Source of the DNA: Chara braunii
Lineage: Eukaryota; Streptophyta; Charophyceae; Charales; Characeae
DNA: 64,000 nucleotides
Direction of reading: 5' to 3'
Assembly (NCBI GenBank): GCA_003427395.1
Contig: BFEA01000833.1
Location: forward strand, 286,310-350,309
This document shows positions 1 to 10,730 of the stretch, one piece after another. Both the position numbers and the translations under genes were made by a program. Below the pieces are notes generated by a model. That model saw only the letters and a program-made list of their open reading frames with translations. It was not told where the DNA came from and did not search any database. Position 1 is the stretch's first letter, and each line of letters starts with the position of its first letter.

Positions 1-63
1 TATACCCCCTTTGAATTGACAAACAATCGAGTATTCAACTCTGCAATAATAGCGCTTCCAATC
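1..63. repeat. Fragment of the giant LTR
   Basis: These 63 bases match 19226-19288 inside the 3' LTR, and the equivalent place in the 5' LTR, with one difference: base 46 is A where both LTR copies have N. The match stops exactly where the adapter begins at 64. This is a third copy of that LTR segment, cut off by the left edge of the window. Confidence 0.9.
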
Positions 64-101
64 CTGTCTCTTATACACATCTAGATGTGTATAAGAGACA
101 G
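64..101. other. Back-to-back Tn5 mosaic ends (sequencing adapter)
   Basis: Bases 64-82 are the 19-bp Tn5 mosaic end used in Nextera libraries. Bases 83-101 are its exact reverse complement, giving a perfect 38-bp palindrome. This is the junction-adapter structure of mate-pair libraries, not genomic sequence. It marks a chimeric join between the LTR fragment to the left and the sequence to the right. Confidence 0.97.
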
Positions 102-116
102 TCGCCACACTGCCCA

Positions 117-241
117 GAGCCCCCCCCCACCCCGCCCACCCCCCTGCGCGAACGCGTCAAACGCGTTTAGGCGCGTTCAGTGAACGCGCGTTCACCGCGT
201 TCATTTTCTGAACGCGAAACGCACGTTCAATGAACGCGCGG
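117..241. repeat. C-rich run and GAACGCG palindromic array
   Basis: A C-rich tract (117-145) is followed at 146-241 by at least four GAACGCG and three CGCGTTC heptamers in mixed orientation, able to form several hairpins. It abuts the point where LINE-A loses its 3' part. The array is much more GC- and CpG-rich than its surroundings. Its function is unknown. Confidence 0.75.
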
Positions 242-244
242 TAA

Positions 245-1725
245 CATAGTTTGTTGCCATACCCTATCCCACCACCTCTAGGTAAGAATGGCTGCTGGGC
301 ATTGTAGGAATATATGCTCGATTGTCTCTGCTCTTTTTCTAGCCGGAAAACCCGACAAACATCGAGAGCACCAGGGGAGTGCACGACCTTGCTGTTCTAA
401 CTGCGTGTGATCGATCAACCAGTTGTTGGTTATTAGGCACCGATGCAAGATCTGCCACTGCAGAGATGTAATTTTCAGTGGTTTGTACTTGGTGTCGCCG
501 AACCATCGTATTGGTGTGAGGAAGTGCCTTTCCACATTGAGGTGCCTTTGCCATCGGTCAATCACCATGTCTCTTAAACAACGCTTTACTCTGAGCATTC
601 GATATGTTGCTTTGACTGAGAGCTCCGACAGTGTTTTGAGTTTGGTTTGTTGTGGGCTGTTCCGTGGGTCAGAGTTCCATACCCTTTCCAACGGATCGAT
701 GGGGAGAACCTCTATGGCAATCTCAGGAAAAAAGTCCCGCCGGTTCTCTCCATCCTCTTACACCTGGATTCTGTTTAGGACGTCCTTCTGAATCCATTGG
801 AAGGGGTCCCAGCTTCCTGCCAATCTCCCATTTCTTTCAACGTTGTACCATTCAATCAGCACGTCCTCCGGTCGGATTAGGTGAGCCAGACCTACCATGT
901 TGACATTCCCTTCCCTGGCTACCCAATCCCCCTCCTTCAGCACCTTGCTTCTGCGAAGGATGGGCCACCACCCTACCGGAAGGGCTTCCGTTATTTCTGC
1001 AAATGCTGCTTCTACGTCATGATAGTACCTCAGGTCTTCTCTCATCCTCTCCGGACTCTTCCAATCCTTCCTCTCCTCGTCCCAAAGGTCATTCACTCTC
1101 ATCACCCCATTCTTCAACCATCCTTTCCATGGGGTGTCGGTGCTGCAGAAAATTTGGCTTTGTTCGTTGGTGATCCACCGGTTCCTGAAGAGGGGTTGTC
1201 TTGTCACCTCCTCCCACCTGTCTGGGTGCGGGCGATTCGGGGGGGGAAGTTTCCTCCAAATTTTTTAGCAAACGGGGCCATAATCTCCTTCCTTCCTCTC
1301 CTCTTAAGCGTCGTGGTACTCTCCAATATTTATCGTCTAACCATTGGAGAGGGTGGACAGACGGTGGGGCCTCGGGGCCAAGACGGGTGATTTGTTCTAG
1401 TGCTAGCGGTCTCCACACTCGTGGATTTTCGAAGATCAGTCGTATCACCCATTGTAGGCTGAGGGTTTGGGATTGACCAAGGGGGTCTAGGATACCGAGT
1501 CCTCCCTTTGCCTTGGGTTGGATAACTGAGTCCCATGCCACTCGGCTTATGGCGTGGGGATTTTCGTTGTCGTGTCTCCATAGGTAGGTTGCCACCTACC
1601 TCGTCATAGACCTCAGGGCCTCTGCGCTCAGTGGCCAAAGGATCAATTTGTACCAAAGGGTGGCTAAGGCTACGTTGTTGATCACCAGGGCACACCCAAA
1701 GAGTGACGTGTGCTGGTGGTTCCAT
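245..1725 (-). pseudogene. LINE-A ORF2 C-terminus with RT-associated zinc-binding domain
   Basis: The 1595-1089 piece carries LWR...VAWDSVIQPK..GGLGILD, the region that follows RT in plant LINEs. The 691-278 piece carries WQILHRCL, then a C-x2-C pair (WCSRC), then ETIEHIFLQC. This is the zinc-binding domain (zf-RVT type) common at the ends of plant non-LTR RTs. The same motifs stand at 59810-59990 in LINE-B. The frame is broken several times, and a TAG follows the last Cys by a few codons. Coding similarity to LINE-B stops near 245. Confidence 0.85.
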
Positions 1726-1759
1726 TGCGATAGTTTAGCAAAGGCCGGGGCTGATAGCT

Positions 1760-3315
1760 ATCCGTCGTTCTCTGGGGGTTTACCCAACACTGACATCTTG
1801 ACCCCCAAGATTCGGATGGGGGAGTCGGGGGCCACCCAAGTGATGTGGTGCCCTTCCGGGGGCCGGCCCCCTTGATGATGGAACCACCATTCAATTGTTT
1901 TCTGACCCCAATTTACGGCCATGTCAGAGAGGGTGCAAAAAAGGGTCATGAGCCTATATATAACACCTCCATGTTCTGCTGTGTAGTGTCTGCCATAATT
2001 GTGAGGTCATCTGCGAAAAGTGAGCAGACCGAGACTACTTCTTTTGGGATGCCGGTTATTTGAATTCTCTTTAAGTCTTTGCTCTAACAGAGGTTGGCTG
2101 CCAGCGCTTCCATTATAATAATGAACAAGAAGGGGGCTATGCGGTCCCCTTGTCTAACCGAACGTTGTAGTCTTATCTCTGGGCCAGAGACCCGTTTATC
2201 TGGACGCTCGTGGTGGCGTTCTAGTGCAAGATACTCACCCACCGTCGAAAGTCGTTACAAAGTTCAGTGTTTCCAGACACTTATCTAAGAAAATCCAGTC
2301 TACGTGGTCGTAGGCTTTTTCGAAGTCAATGGAGATGAATGCGGCGTTGCTTTTGGATTGATGTGTCAAGCTAATCATCTCATTGACTAGGAGTATGTTT
2401 TCTTAAGTGTTCCGGTTGCGCATGAAGCCCGTCTGGGCTGGGTGGATAAGGTCTTCCATTACTTAAATCATTCGATTAGCCAGAGCTTTTGACAACATCT
2501 TATATACTACCGCCAGGAGTGTGATGGGACGATAATTTCTGATATTAGTTTTGTCTCTTTTTTTTGTGAAGTAGTGAAAGCACCCCTAAGGCTTGCCCTA
2601 CTAGTTCCCCTAGCTTCCCGGAGTCCCAAACTACCCTATAGAACTTTATTAGGTCTTCGCTCAGCAGGGGCCACATGGTTTCCCAAAATTCCTTGGGGAA
2701 GCCGTCTAGACCTGGGGTCTTCTCTTCCTCCATTTGCATTAGTGTCGTCCAAATTTCCTCTTTGGAGATCCGCCGGTCCGGATGGTTTTTATGTGTCGAA
2801 GAGAGGCGGCCCTCCATTGGGCGAAGGAATTCCTTCAGATTTCTTAAGCGGTTTGTCTCCTGCTCTTTGGGAATGTGGGGAGAGAAGAGGTCTTTGTAAA
2901 AGGATCTGGCAATCTTTACGCAATGTGCTGTGGCGGTGGCTAAGTCGTCGGTCACAGGGTCCAAAAAAGTCTCGATGGTAGTACGGTGTGATCTTAAAGA
3001 AGCTAGACTGAAGAAATGGGGGTCCATGGAACCTTCAATAGTCCATTTTGCTAATTTGCCTCGAATTCTAATTCCTTGTCAGCGGTGTTGTGCTAGTTGG
3101 AGAAGCTGGTCCTGCAAAGTTTGAATGTCCGGAGTGTGCTCGTTAGAGTTGTCCTGGTTAACTAGGTTGTGGAGTCTTCTGTGAACATCCATTTCATGAG
3201 TTTGTCGTCTACTTGCCACCAATTTCGAGTATTCTTTACATTTTCTGGCTAGAAAAAAGAGCCCATTGGTGAACCATCGCACTTCCGAGTCAAAGGAGTT
3301 CTTCTGATCTCTCAA
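1760..3315 (-). pseudogene. LINE-A ORF2 reverse transcriptase domain
   Basis: A linker (3315-3079) and the RT start (3027-2545) share a frame. The RT start shows the PGLDGFP-EFW block typical of LINE RTs. Past 2545, in shifted frames, I can read the YRPITLL block, the IDFEKAYDHVDW block (motif A with its Asp, about 2290-2340), RQGD-IAPFLF (motif B, about 2097-2160) and FADD (motif C, 2006-2017). All RT motifs are therefore present, but stops and frame changes lie between them, for example the TAA after the ANRMI block. The enzyme would copy LINE RNA at the nicked target. Confidence 0.88.
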
Positions 3316-4223
3316 AAAGTTCCAGACATCGCGGATAAATGTATGGAACGACTTGTCTTTAGTAGGGAAGTATTGAGTTTGTAGTATCCGGGGCCTTGGT
3401 CCGAGCGTTTACGGAAGGAGAAAATGGCCCCGCATGTGCAGTGGTCAAGGTCGGGGTGGGGGTTCTGTGGGAGGATGGTAGAAAGTTGCAGGGCGTTCTG
3501 AATTTCTTGCGAGAGCAGAATCAGATCGATACGTGATTTTGAGTGTCTGAACTGATCATTGGTGCGATGACAAGTGTAGGTCTTTGCAGTCGGATGTAAA
3601 AGTCTGAAGGCGTTCACCAGACCCAAGGCTTCGCAAGGGTCTGCCATTGATTTTTCATCTTTTTCCACATAGTCTGGACAAGGGTCGTGGGATCCCCATC
3701 TATCCATCCCTCTGTCTGGTGCTGCGTTAAAATCGCCAGCGATGACCAGTGGAACTCCTTGTGGTGCGAGGGTCTGGAGATGGGTGAAGAAAAACGCCCT
3801 TTCTGTTGCTGTGTTGGGGGCATGAATACACAAGATGTTGATTAGTTATAACTCCAACATTTCGAAAATCGACACCCACCTCCCTTGTTCCTCGTCTGCT
3901 ACCCAATTTACCACCTCTAAACGGGACCCCGGCGGGATCCAGATCGCTACCCCTGCCGACCCCAGTGTCTTGGCATGCGCCGTGTAGGCCTGGTGGGGCC
4001 AAACTGTTTTGTGGGCCCGGTGGTGTTCTGGTTTGTCCATTAGGTGAGTTTCTTGGATGCAGATTACATCGGGCCACGTCTTGCCTCCCACTCCTTTTAG
4101 GTGGTCCCATATCGCTTGCCTTTTCGAGGGATTGAAGGAGGCCAGACCATTCACATTGAGGGACCTTAGGTCGAGATCTGCATTTCTGAGGCAGTGCTTC
4201 CACTGTGGATTTCTGCAGTACAT
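3312..4223 (-). pseudogene. LINE-A ORF2 endonuclease domain (EEP family)
   Basis: This is the N-terminal domain of ORF2, of the exonuclease-endonuclease-phosphatase fold that nicks target DNA for target-primed reverse transcription. Visible family motifs in order are SLNVNGL near the start, QETH (catalytic Glu), GVAIW, AGDFNAAPD, SRIDLIL and D-H near the end. The catalytic residues look intact. A single in-frame TAA at 3844-3846 splits the domain just before the expected strand leading to the APN motif, and a frameshift near 3312 separates it from the RT. The ATG at 4223 lies 50 bp past the ORF1 stop. Confidence 0.88.
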
Positions 4224-4272
4224 GGTGTCAATTTTGTCAATTTTTGCAGTCCTATCGCTTCCTCCCCCCTAT

Positions 4273-7200
4273 CTAGACCCATGTCCATGGTTTGGTGGAC
4301 CAGTGTGTCGTACACAGCAGCCCGTACCGGAGGACCTTCGACAAACAAGTGAATAGGTCCTCTTCCGACCAGAAGGAGTTGGCTTTCACTTGCTGGAGGG
4401 AGAGCTCCATCAGGGCTCCGTGACAAAACCATTTAAGGTTTGAGTCCTTGTCCTCCTCGAAGAGGACATACAAGTCTGTAGTATCGACCCTTATCAAGCC
4501 ATCAAATTGGGGAAGGGTTGCTAGGATTCCTACTGGATAGTGTTGGCTTAAAAAAGAGCCTGTCTTTTTCTTGAAGTCGCTGTCATGCAGGCCGGGAAGG
4601 GACCAGATATTGTAAAAGTCCCATCCTGACAGCGTAAACCCGCCTAGTACCGGGGAGAGTCTGATCTCCATCCTGTCCCTCGCATATCTTAGAGGTATAA
4701 CTGCCACCCCCTCTTTATGTAATAGGTTCTTCTCGTACTGGCCTACCTCTACCATGTGGAGTGGGGATCTGCTCGGTTCTCTCCACATTCTCCCTGAGGA
4801 GGCTGTTGTTGCACAGGGGGGTGGAATTGTTGGGCTGCCAGGTGGCGGATCCGCTGGAAAATTTCGCGCCAGGTGATATGGGGGGGGGGGCCCTCCTCTA
4901 GGGCTTTGCGCAGGGTCAGACTCTTATCCAAGAGGGTGAAGAGTTGGGTATAAGAGCGGTCCCATAAATATTGTGCAGCACCAGGGTGCTGGGCCCGGAA
5001 TCCATCTAACAACCAATCAGCAATGGTTCTGAGTTTCTGCTCCATGTCCATTTCGGCCGGGGGGGCGTCGGTGTCAACGTGATGATCGATGTCCATCGCA
5101 ACTACGTCCGGTGTGGGGGGAAGGGGGACTGAAGGCTCCTCGATCTCCATTGGCTGCCGCCAAAGGCCCCTTCGAGGTAGTCTTCTGTGGCGGTTTTTCC
5201 TTGGGCCGGTACTTGATGTTCCTTTTCGCCCCTAGCGCCCGTCCCCCTCCCTTTTGACAACCGACCTTCTCCCCTGCCCCTTTCCGATCCGTGTCCTGCT
5301 GCTGCTGATCTGCACTTGGCCGGGTGCCTTTGCTCGGTTGTTCGCCAGAGAGTTTGGCTGGCTGGTGGTGTACTGTTTGTATTCCCTTCGGCGGTGCCTG
5401 GAAGTGAGCAGCGGAGATTTTGAACATTTGCTGGCGTATCTCAGTCCATTGTGTTTGGGCCGGTGGGCCATGTTCCAGGATGTGCATCACCATTGCGTTG
5501 TTCTTGAGGGCCCCCTTTAACTGTGCATGGGCTTGGGGCCAGAAATCAGTTGGGGCCTCTGCGTGCAGAGCTTGTAGACTCGTCAAAATCCAATCTGCAA
5601 TTTTTAGTGTTGAGGGGTTTGAATTCCGCACGAGTTTGAGGACCGTCAAATTGTCCCTCCCTTCCCCACTCCATTTCAGCACATTGGCATAGGGGTCCCT
5701 CGATTCTATACTAGATTGATTATGGCTGGCGGGTTGCATGCTGTTTTCTTTTCCGTCGTGCTGAGTCAGTTGGGGCTGTCTTCTGTTCTGGGTCTGTACT
5801 CCCGAAGTCACTATCTCTCCTCCCTCAGTCCCTCCTGGTTCTGTCGATGTCACTACCCCTCCCTCCTCCGTCCCTTCCCATTCAGTTGCCAACATGGCGA
5901 ATGTGTTTGCATCCACCTCCTTGTTCTTCTCGATGGCCCGGGGTAGTGGACCTCCGCGCTTCCCTTTTTGGGGGGCACGTGGCTGCAGCGGGCTCTCTTG
6001 ATCCTTCAGATAATGCTCGGGGGCCGCCTAAATGTCTCCCTTCATGCTTGTCTTGTTCCGCCCCTTCCCTGGTCTCCTGTAGGATGGGAGAGGCCCCTTG
6101 TGGCTGTAAGTGTGATTCCACCGTCCTTGGGGGTGTCCAAGTAGGTGGGGGTTTAAAGTCCAAAATGGGTTCCCCCGCTCTGTCCCATATCCAACCGATA
6201 ACTTCCCTTCCTTTTTCAGTCTTCTCAACGTAGACCCACCCTTCGTGCCCGGGGTCAACGGTGCGCCAATATGTGCTTCGAAAAGGGTTTTGAATAAGGC
6301 GCCCAATGGCCCTGACCTGATTTACTGGATACTGAGAGCAAACCGGGTCGGTGTACAAGTGTCCATAAGCCTGACACTTGAAACACCAAGGTCGTAGCTT
6401 GTGGGCCGTGTGTATCTTGTATTCCTTTTCCCCGACCCGGAAGGGGATGACGTCGTCCACCTTGAAGGGATGCCCTTCAGGGAGGTCTATTGCCAGCACA
6501 AGGTAATCAAACCTTCTGGCGACGTGGGGGGGAAGAGGATCGATGAAGTCAATGATGTCGAATTTTTCTCCGAAATCCTGAACAAAAGCCGCCCAGATTT
6601 CAATAGGGATGTGCCGAAATTCCACCCAAAAATTTTCCAACATCATTTTCTCCCTTCTCTCTTCTGGGCATTGTTGTTTTGGGGGGGGCCATGTGTAGAT
6701 TCGTACCTCAGATCTCTCACAGCGGATAGATCTCCAGCTGTCCATTGTTTGCTTATCCGCTCCATATCTGCAAATGAGAGTGACCGTGGATGTCGAAATG
6801 GGCTCGAGTCGAAAAAGGTCCTGCGCTTCCTCCATGTTTCCTTTGAGGGAGGCGAGCCTCTTCCGTATCCATCCTACTTTGTCATTTGTAGATTTGAACG
6901 TGGTGTCATCGTGAAATACCCAGTTGCTTGCGTGTTTTATATACAGCTCATTCCTATCTCTGATCTCTCCGCTGGAAGAGTTTTAACCAGTGAGGATTTT
7001 CCTTTCAGAATAATGATCTTGGGCTCTGATGGGGTTAAGAGTTTTGCCAGGAAGAAGGCACCTGCAGACGATAGGTTGTCTAAGGGAATCTTCCACTCCC
7101 GCCCTTCCCCTTCCTCTGTTTTTCTTTGCACTGCAATCGTTTGGCCCACGTGTGGCCTGCGTAGACGAGCCGCCCATGAGGGAGAGGGAGAGGAATGAGA

Positions 7201-7416
7201 TATGTGAGGGGGGGTGGGGGGGGGAGATTGGGGATCGTCCTGGGCCTTTGTCTGTTGGGCAGACGGGGTGCCTTCCATTCTTGTCCTTTGTGGCCCACCC
7301 ACCAATCTTTTGTTTGCATGCTGTCTCATGGCTCCCTGATACAAAAGGGTGGAGTCAAGTTTTTTTTGGGCCCTTTGGTACTTGAACCCAATTTTTGGAC
7401 CCTTGCTAAATGCCAT
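4273..7416 (-). pseudogene. LINE-A ORF1 (nucleic-acid-binding protein), frameshifted
   Basis: Coding potential runs through five overlapping open pieces: 7416-6937, 6835-5882, 5916-5074, 5150-4749 and 4788-4273. Comparison with LINE-B shows they form one ORF1 of about 1,000 codons broken by frameshifts near 6950, 5900, 5110 and 4770. The 6835-5882 piece has a domain ending in a CCHC knuckle (C151, C154, H159, C166 of that piece, motif CFKC-QAYGH). Next come two copies of an ADW-containing module (5607-5389 and 5033-4815). The 4788-4273 piece has a GW-containing segment that recurs in LINE-B and LINE-C. ORF1 proteins bind element RNA; that role is inferred from family and position. The length is large for a LINE ORF1. 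Confidence 0.85.
4815..5607 (-). repeat. Duplicated ADW module within LINE-A ORF1
   Basis: Two segments of about 72 residues (5607-5389 and 5033-4815) align with one another. The shared pattern is IADW(I/L)L, then a conserved W, then QL..L, then LE.GPP, then W.EI.Q, then AA..F..PP. LINE-B has one copy at 55416-55625 with the same spacing. I do not recognise the module from any named family. It is probably helical. Confidence 0.7.
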
Positions 7417-7469
7417 GGAGGTGTGTCGTTGCCTTTACTCTCCCGTTCCAGGGGCTGCTTGAGGTGCTT

Positions 7470-7970
7470 TTGTGAAGGCAGCCGGTGCCAGAGGTGAGGG
7501 GCCAAGTCACAGGGCCGTAGAAGAGGGCCACGTCGGATTAGGGGGACCAAGAGGGGGAGGGAGGGTCAGGATGGCCCGATCAGAGGTGTCGGGATCAGGG
7601 TCAGGAAGGGCCGTCGGGATTGCCGGGATCGGGATCGGAAGCGGGTTATGGGATCCGGAGGTGAGGGGGCAGGAGATGGGAGATCCGAGTTAGATCAGGG
7701 GAAGGGGGTGGACGCAAGTGATGGGGGACCTCGTCGGACAGCAGGGGGCCGGGGCGAGACCAGCTTGGAGGGAACGAGGAGTAGGGAGGAGGGACCTGAT
7801 GGACCGATCGGAGATGGCGGGGTCGGGGTGCAGGCCGGAGTCTCGGGGTGAGATGCGTGTGGGGAGGGGAATCAGCAGTCGGGGGTTGGAGGGAGGGCGG
7901 GAGCAGGTGTTGGGGGGATTCAGGATGGCCTGGTCAGAGGTGCCGGCGTCCAATGTTCGGAAATAAACGG
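7470..7970 (-). other. GC-skewed LINE-A leader
   Basis: The plus strand is strongly G-rich, with repeated short phrases such as GGATCGGGATC, GGGTCAGGATGGCC and GGGGGAGGG. The minus strand is correspondingly C-rich and lies directly upstream of ORF1. I see no coding sequence. Position suggests the 5' UTR of LINE-A. The G-runs could form quadruplexes on the plus strand. Confidence 0.5.
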
Positions 7971-8136
7971 AATAAGCTTCTCACCCCAAGGCACTTGTCC
8001 CAACACAATCAGGAGGCACACAACAAAACTTAACAACAGGTTAACTGGTTTGCTCTGAAGTAGCTCATAAGAGAAGATCTAAACTTACAAAGATGTCTAG
8101 CCGTATTCCAAAGTGTAGTCGCGTCCAGGCAAGACA

Positions 8137-9497
8137 CTAAGAAGTCGCTGTGTCTTGCCCGTCATTCCTCCCCAAATCCTCACTCTCCTCCTCGTTAACT
8201 TCGACCACAGAGACACCTTTACCCTTGTCTTCATCGAAGGCTCTGGCCACTCTCTGACAAACAATCTCCTCCTTCGTCTGCTCCAACTTGGTATAAACAA
8301 TTCCTCCTTATCACAAATCGCCGACACTTGCTCTTTGTTCAGTTTCTTCAACTGCCTTCATTGCATCCGTGCGAAGGCCTCCCGCTCGGCCACCTGTTCA
8401 GCTGGTGAAACAGCACACATCTTCTTCGCAGAGGTGCCACCAGCCTTCCTAGCAGAAGGACCCGCTGCCTCGTCCAATTTGCTCTTCAGGTTAGTTCCCT
8501 TCTCCCTCACCATCTCAAGTCTAGCTATAGCCTCCTTCAATCTCTCCACTTCCTTCTCAGCCTCGATTCTGTCATGCGCATCCTTCAGCCGCAATTCCTT
8601 CAGTGCATTGAGTTCAAGATTATGCCGATCCACCATTCCCTTGAGCACTGGGTTAAGCCGAGGATCCGTGGGTGGCCTGCATGGTGTCCCCCGCTGCCGG
8701 ACCCTGGCCTCTGTGCCGGGAGTTTCTACCGCGATGCTTCCTCGTTTGTTCCCTGGGCGCAGGGCTTCTGCTTTCCAAAGCTCCACACTCGCTTCAGCTT
8801 CACTCTTCTCCTTCACAAGACCGGAGATCTTCTCTTCAAGCATGGTAAACCTCTTATCAGCGACCGCACGCAGCTCCTCTTGCTCTCTTTTCAGTCGTTC
8901 CACAAACTCAAAGTCGACTGATGGCTTCATCACAGACATAGATGTCTCACCCGAACTATTCCGCTGCGTCAGCTTGGCGATTTCTTCACGTAGCTTCGCC
9001 ACCTCATTGCACTCCTTGTCTTTCTTGTCAATTTTCTCACACACCATCTCCCATCGGGAAAGCAAATCCTCCCTCATCTTCGACTGCCACTCTTCTCTGT
9101 CCAATTTCTCACGTAACCTGAGTTCTTCGTCTTCTTTTTCCTTCATCTTATGCTGTTCTTCTTCCCTAGCAGCCTGCTCCCTGGCCTTGTCCGCATCGTG
9201 CTTCTCTTTAGTCTTGGTTACAATCCCCTTGAGCATAGACACACAGTTGCGCAGCCATCCTCGGTCAGAGTATTGCCCAGACTGCTGTCCAGAATAATTA
9301 CTGCCCGAGTTCGCACCAGTGGAGTTACCAGCAGGAAAAGTCAACAAAGGTTGAGCAGGGACTAACGCAGTACTAGAAGAGGGAGGGAGATTAGCACGTC
9401 TGTTGGTGAGGGGGCAGTAACGAGAGATGTGACCAGTCTGGCCACAATTATAGCAAGATCGATTGTCGAAGTACTGGTTATTGTCGTTCGCCGCCAT
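8137..9497 (-). pseudogene. CCHC zinc-knuckle, coiled-coil protein (Gag-like)
   Basis: The ORF starts at 9497 and runs 379 codons to a TGA at 8358. The N-terminus has a canonical CCHC knuckle (C15, C18, H23, C28: CYNCGQTGH). A Pro/Ser/Thr-rich stretch follows, then a long charged Glu/Lys/Arg region (about residues 95-250) of coiled-coil character. Past the TGA the same frame continues briefly. A one-base shift then restores an acidic tail that runs to a TAG at 8137-8139, so the original protein was probably about 450 residues. The arrangement fits a nucleic-acid-binding Gag-like or domesticated protein. I recall similar proteins in Chara, but that is memory, not a search. No pol lies downstream. 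Confidence 0.65.
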
Positions 9498-10730
9498 GGT
9501 AACTCGAGGCCACTCAATGATAGTACGACTTCTACGTCGGTTACCTCGTGCATGAAGGTCAGATTACAGCATTCACGAAACGAAAAATGAACGGACCAAC
9601 CTGACAACCTCCATCGATCAACCAAGAAAGGGGGAGAAGGGAGAAGAAGAAGAGGAGGAAGGTAGGAGGACACACACAGATAAGCAGTCATACAACGAAA
9701 ACCCGAATGCGACTTGATTGACTAAACATGAAGTACACTGTGACCGAAGCCGCCTGGCGTAGGACCCGACCGGTAGGGGTCTTTTGAAAGTCGGTGTTTG
9801 AAGTTTCACACGAACTGCTTATATCGTATCTGAGCAGCCGCCTACAAAGCCAGAAACTACGCCTAGAAAGTACTGGAACACTGGTTGTATATTCACCTCA
9901 ACTAATCTATTCCAAAAGAGGGTCAAATACACAGCCCTGTAGGGAGGCCTAAAAGGAAATCAAGTACGTAACCCTGAAAACAGGAAAAAAACAGCGACCT
10001 ACAAAGTTCAAATCGCGTCCACCCATCCTTGCACAAAAAACAACAACAACAGACCACGAGTTCAAATCCTCACACAGGGTAACCGCTTCAATATAGCTAA
10101 GATTACGAGTTCAAGACCCTGCAGCGGCGCACCCCACCAATTAGTCAACAGATAACCGTGAATTCACGGGTTCAAACCCATCGTCCACCCCCCAGCTCAA
10201 CAACACCGGTTAGTAAAACCATAGAAAACATACGTCCCTTTGTTATCAATCATTAACCAACATCAAATCAACTAGAAGCCTACGTTCCAACGCTACAAAT
10301 CAACACATTGAACAATTAACCCCTAAAACGAGGTCTGTGAACCCCACTTCTCAAGGACCGTGCAGACAAATAATATCAGTTACGGCCCATACAGCATGAT
10401 TCCAGCTGGAACAGGGGCCAGGGGGTCCAGGGAAACAGAGAAGGGATGAGTTTCCGGGACCAGAACAGAGAGGAAAACCACCAATCTTCCCAGAAGAGGG
10501 GTACGACCAAGCCTGTTGAAGAAGGAATCAGGGTTCAGATAACATCATGAACTGGGGTGAGGAGAAAAGAGGCAGTTCAGAGGCCACCACATTGCAGGGT
10601 TCAGCGAGTGTACTATTCAGAGGTCAGTTGATTAGGAGGTCAGTTAATCCTATCCCTTAAGCAGCATCGGCCGTGGTGAGAAGGTGGTGGCACTGGTCGT
10701 GGATTAGGAGCTCAGTTAATCCTATCCCTT
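9498..10730. other. Non-coding stretch with B-box-like motifs and a short duplication
   Basis: No supported gene. Four GTTCAAA-type motifs resembling the tRNA T-arm/B box occur at about 10005, 10062, 10107 and 10157, without matching A boxes. A 72-bp-period duplication containing TCAGTTAATCCTATCCC lies at 10631-10757. Confidence 0.45.

Larger units (their letters stand above)
241..7970 (-). mobile_element. LINE-A, L1-like non-LTR retrotransposon (minus strand)
   Basis: Reading down the minus strand from about 7970 there is a C-rich leader, then ORF1 with a CCHC knuckle (7416-4273), then ORF2 with apurinic-type endonuclease, RT and a plant-type zinc-binding tail (4223 to about 245). This order is that of plant L1-like LINEs. 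Relative to LINE-B, which shares the same domains, about 0.8 kb of 3' end is missing: similarity stops near 241, where the GAACGCG array begins. ORF1 and ORF2 carry several frameshifts and in-frame stops, so the copy is not functional. Confidence 0.9.

Noticed and set aside
8155-9297. 380-codon plus-strand frame, Ser/Leu-rich
   Set aside because: It is the antisense mirror of the CCHC/coiled-coil ORF. Its composition is what reverse-complementing Glu/Lys/Arg codons gives.
10130-10200. Possible functional tRNA gene
   Set aside because: A T-arm-like sequence is present, but there is no A box and no acceptor or anticodon pairing.
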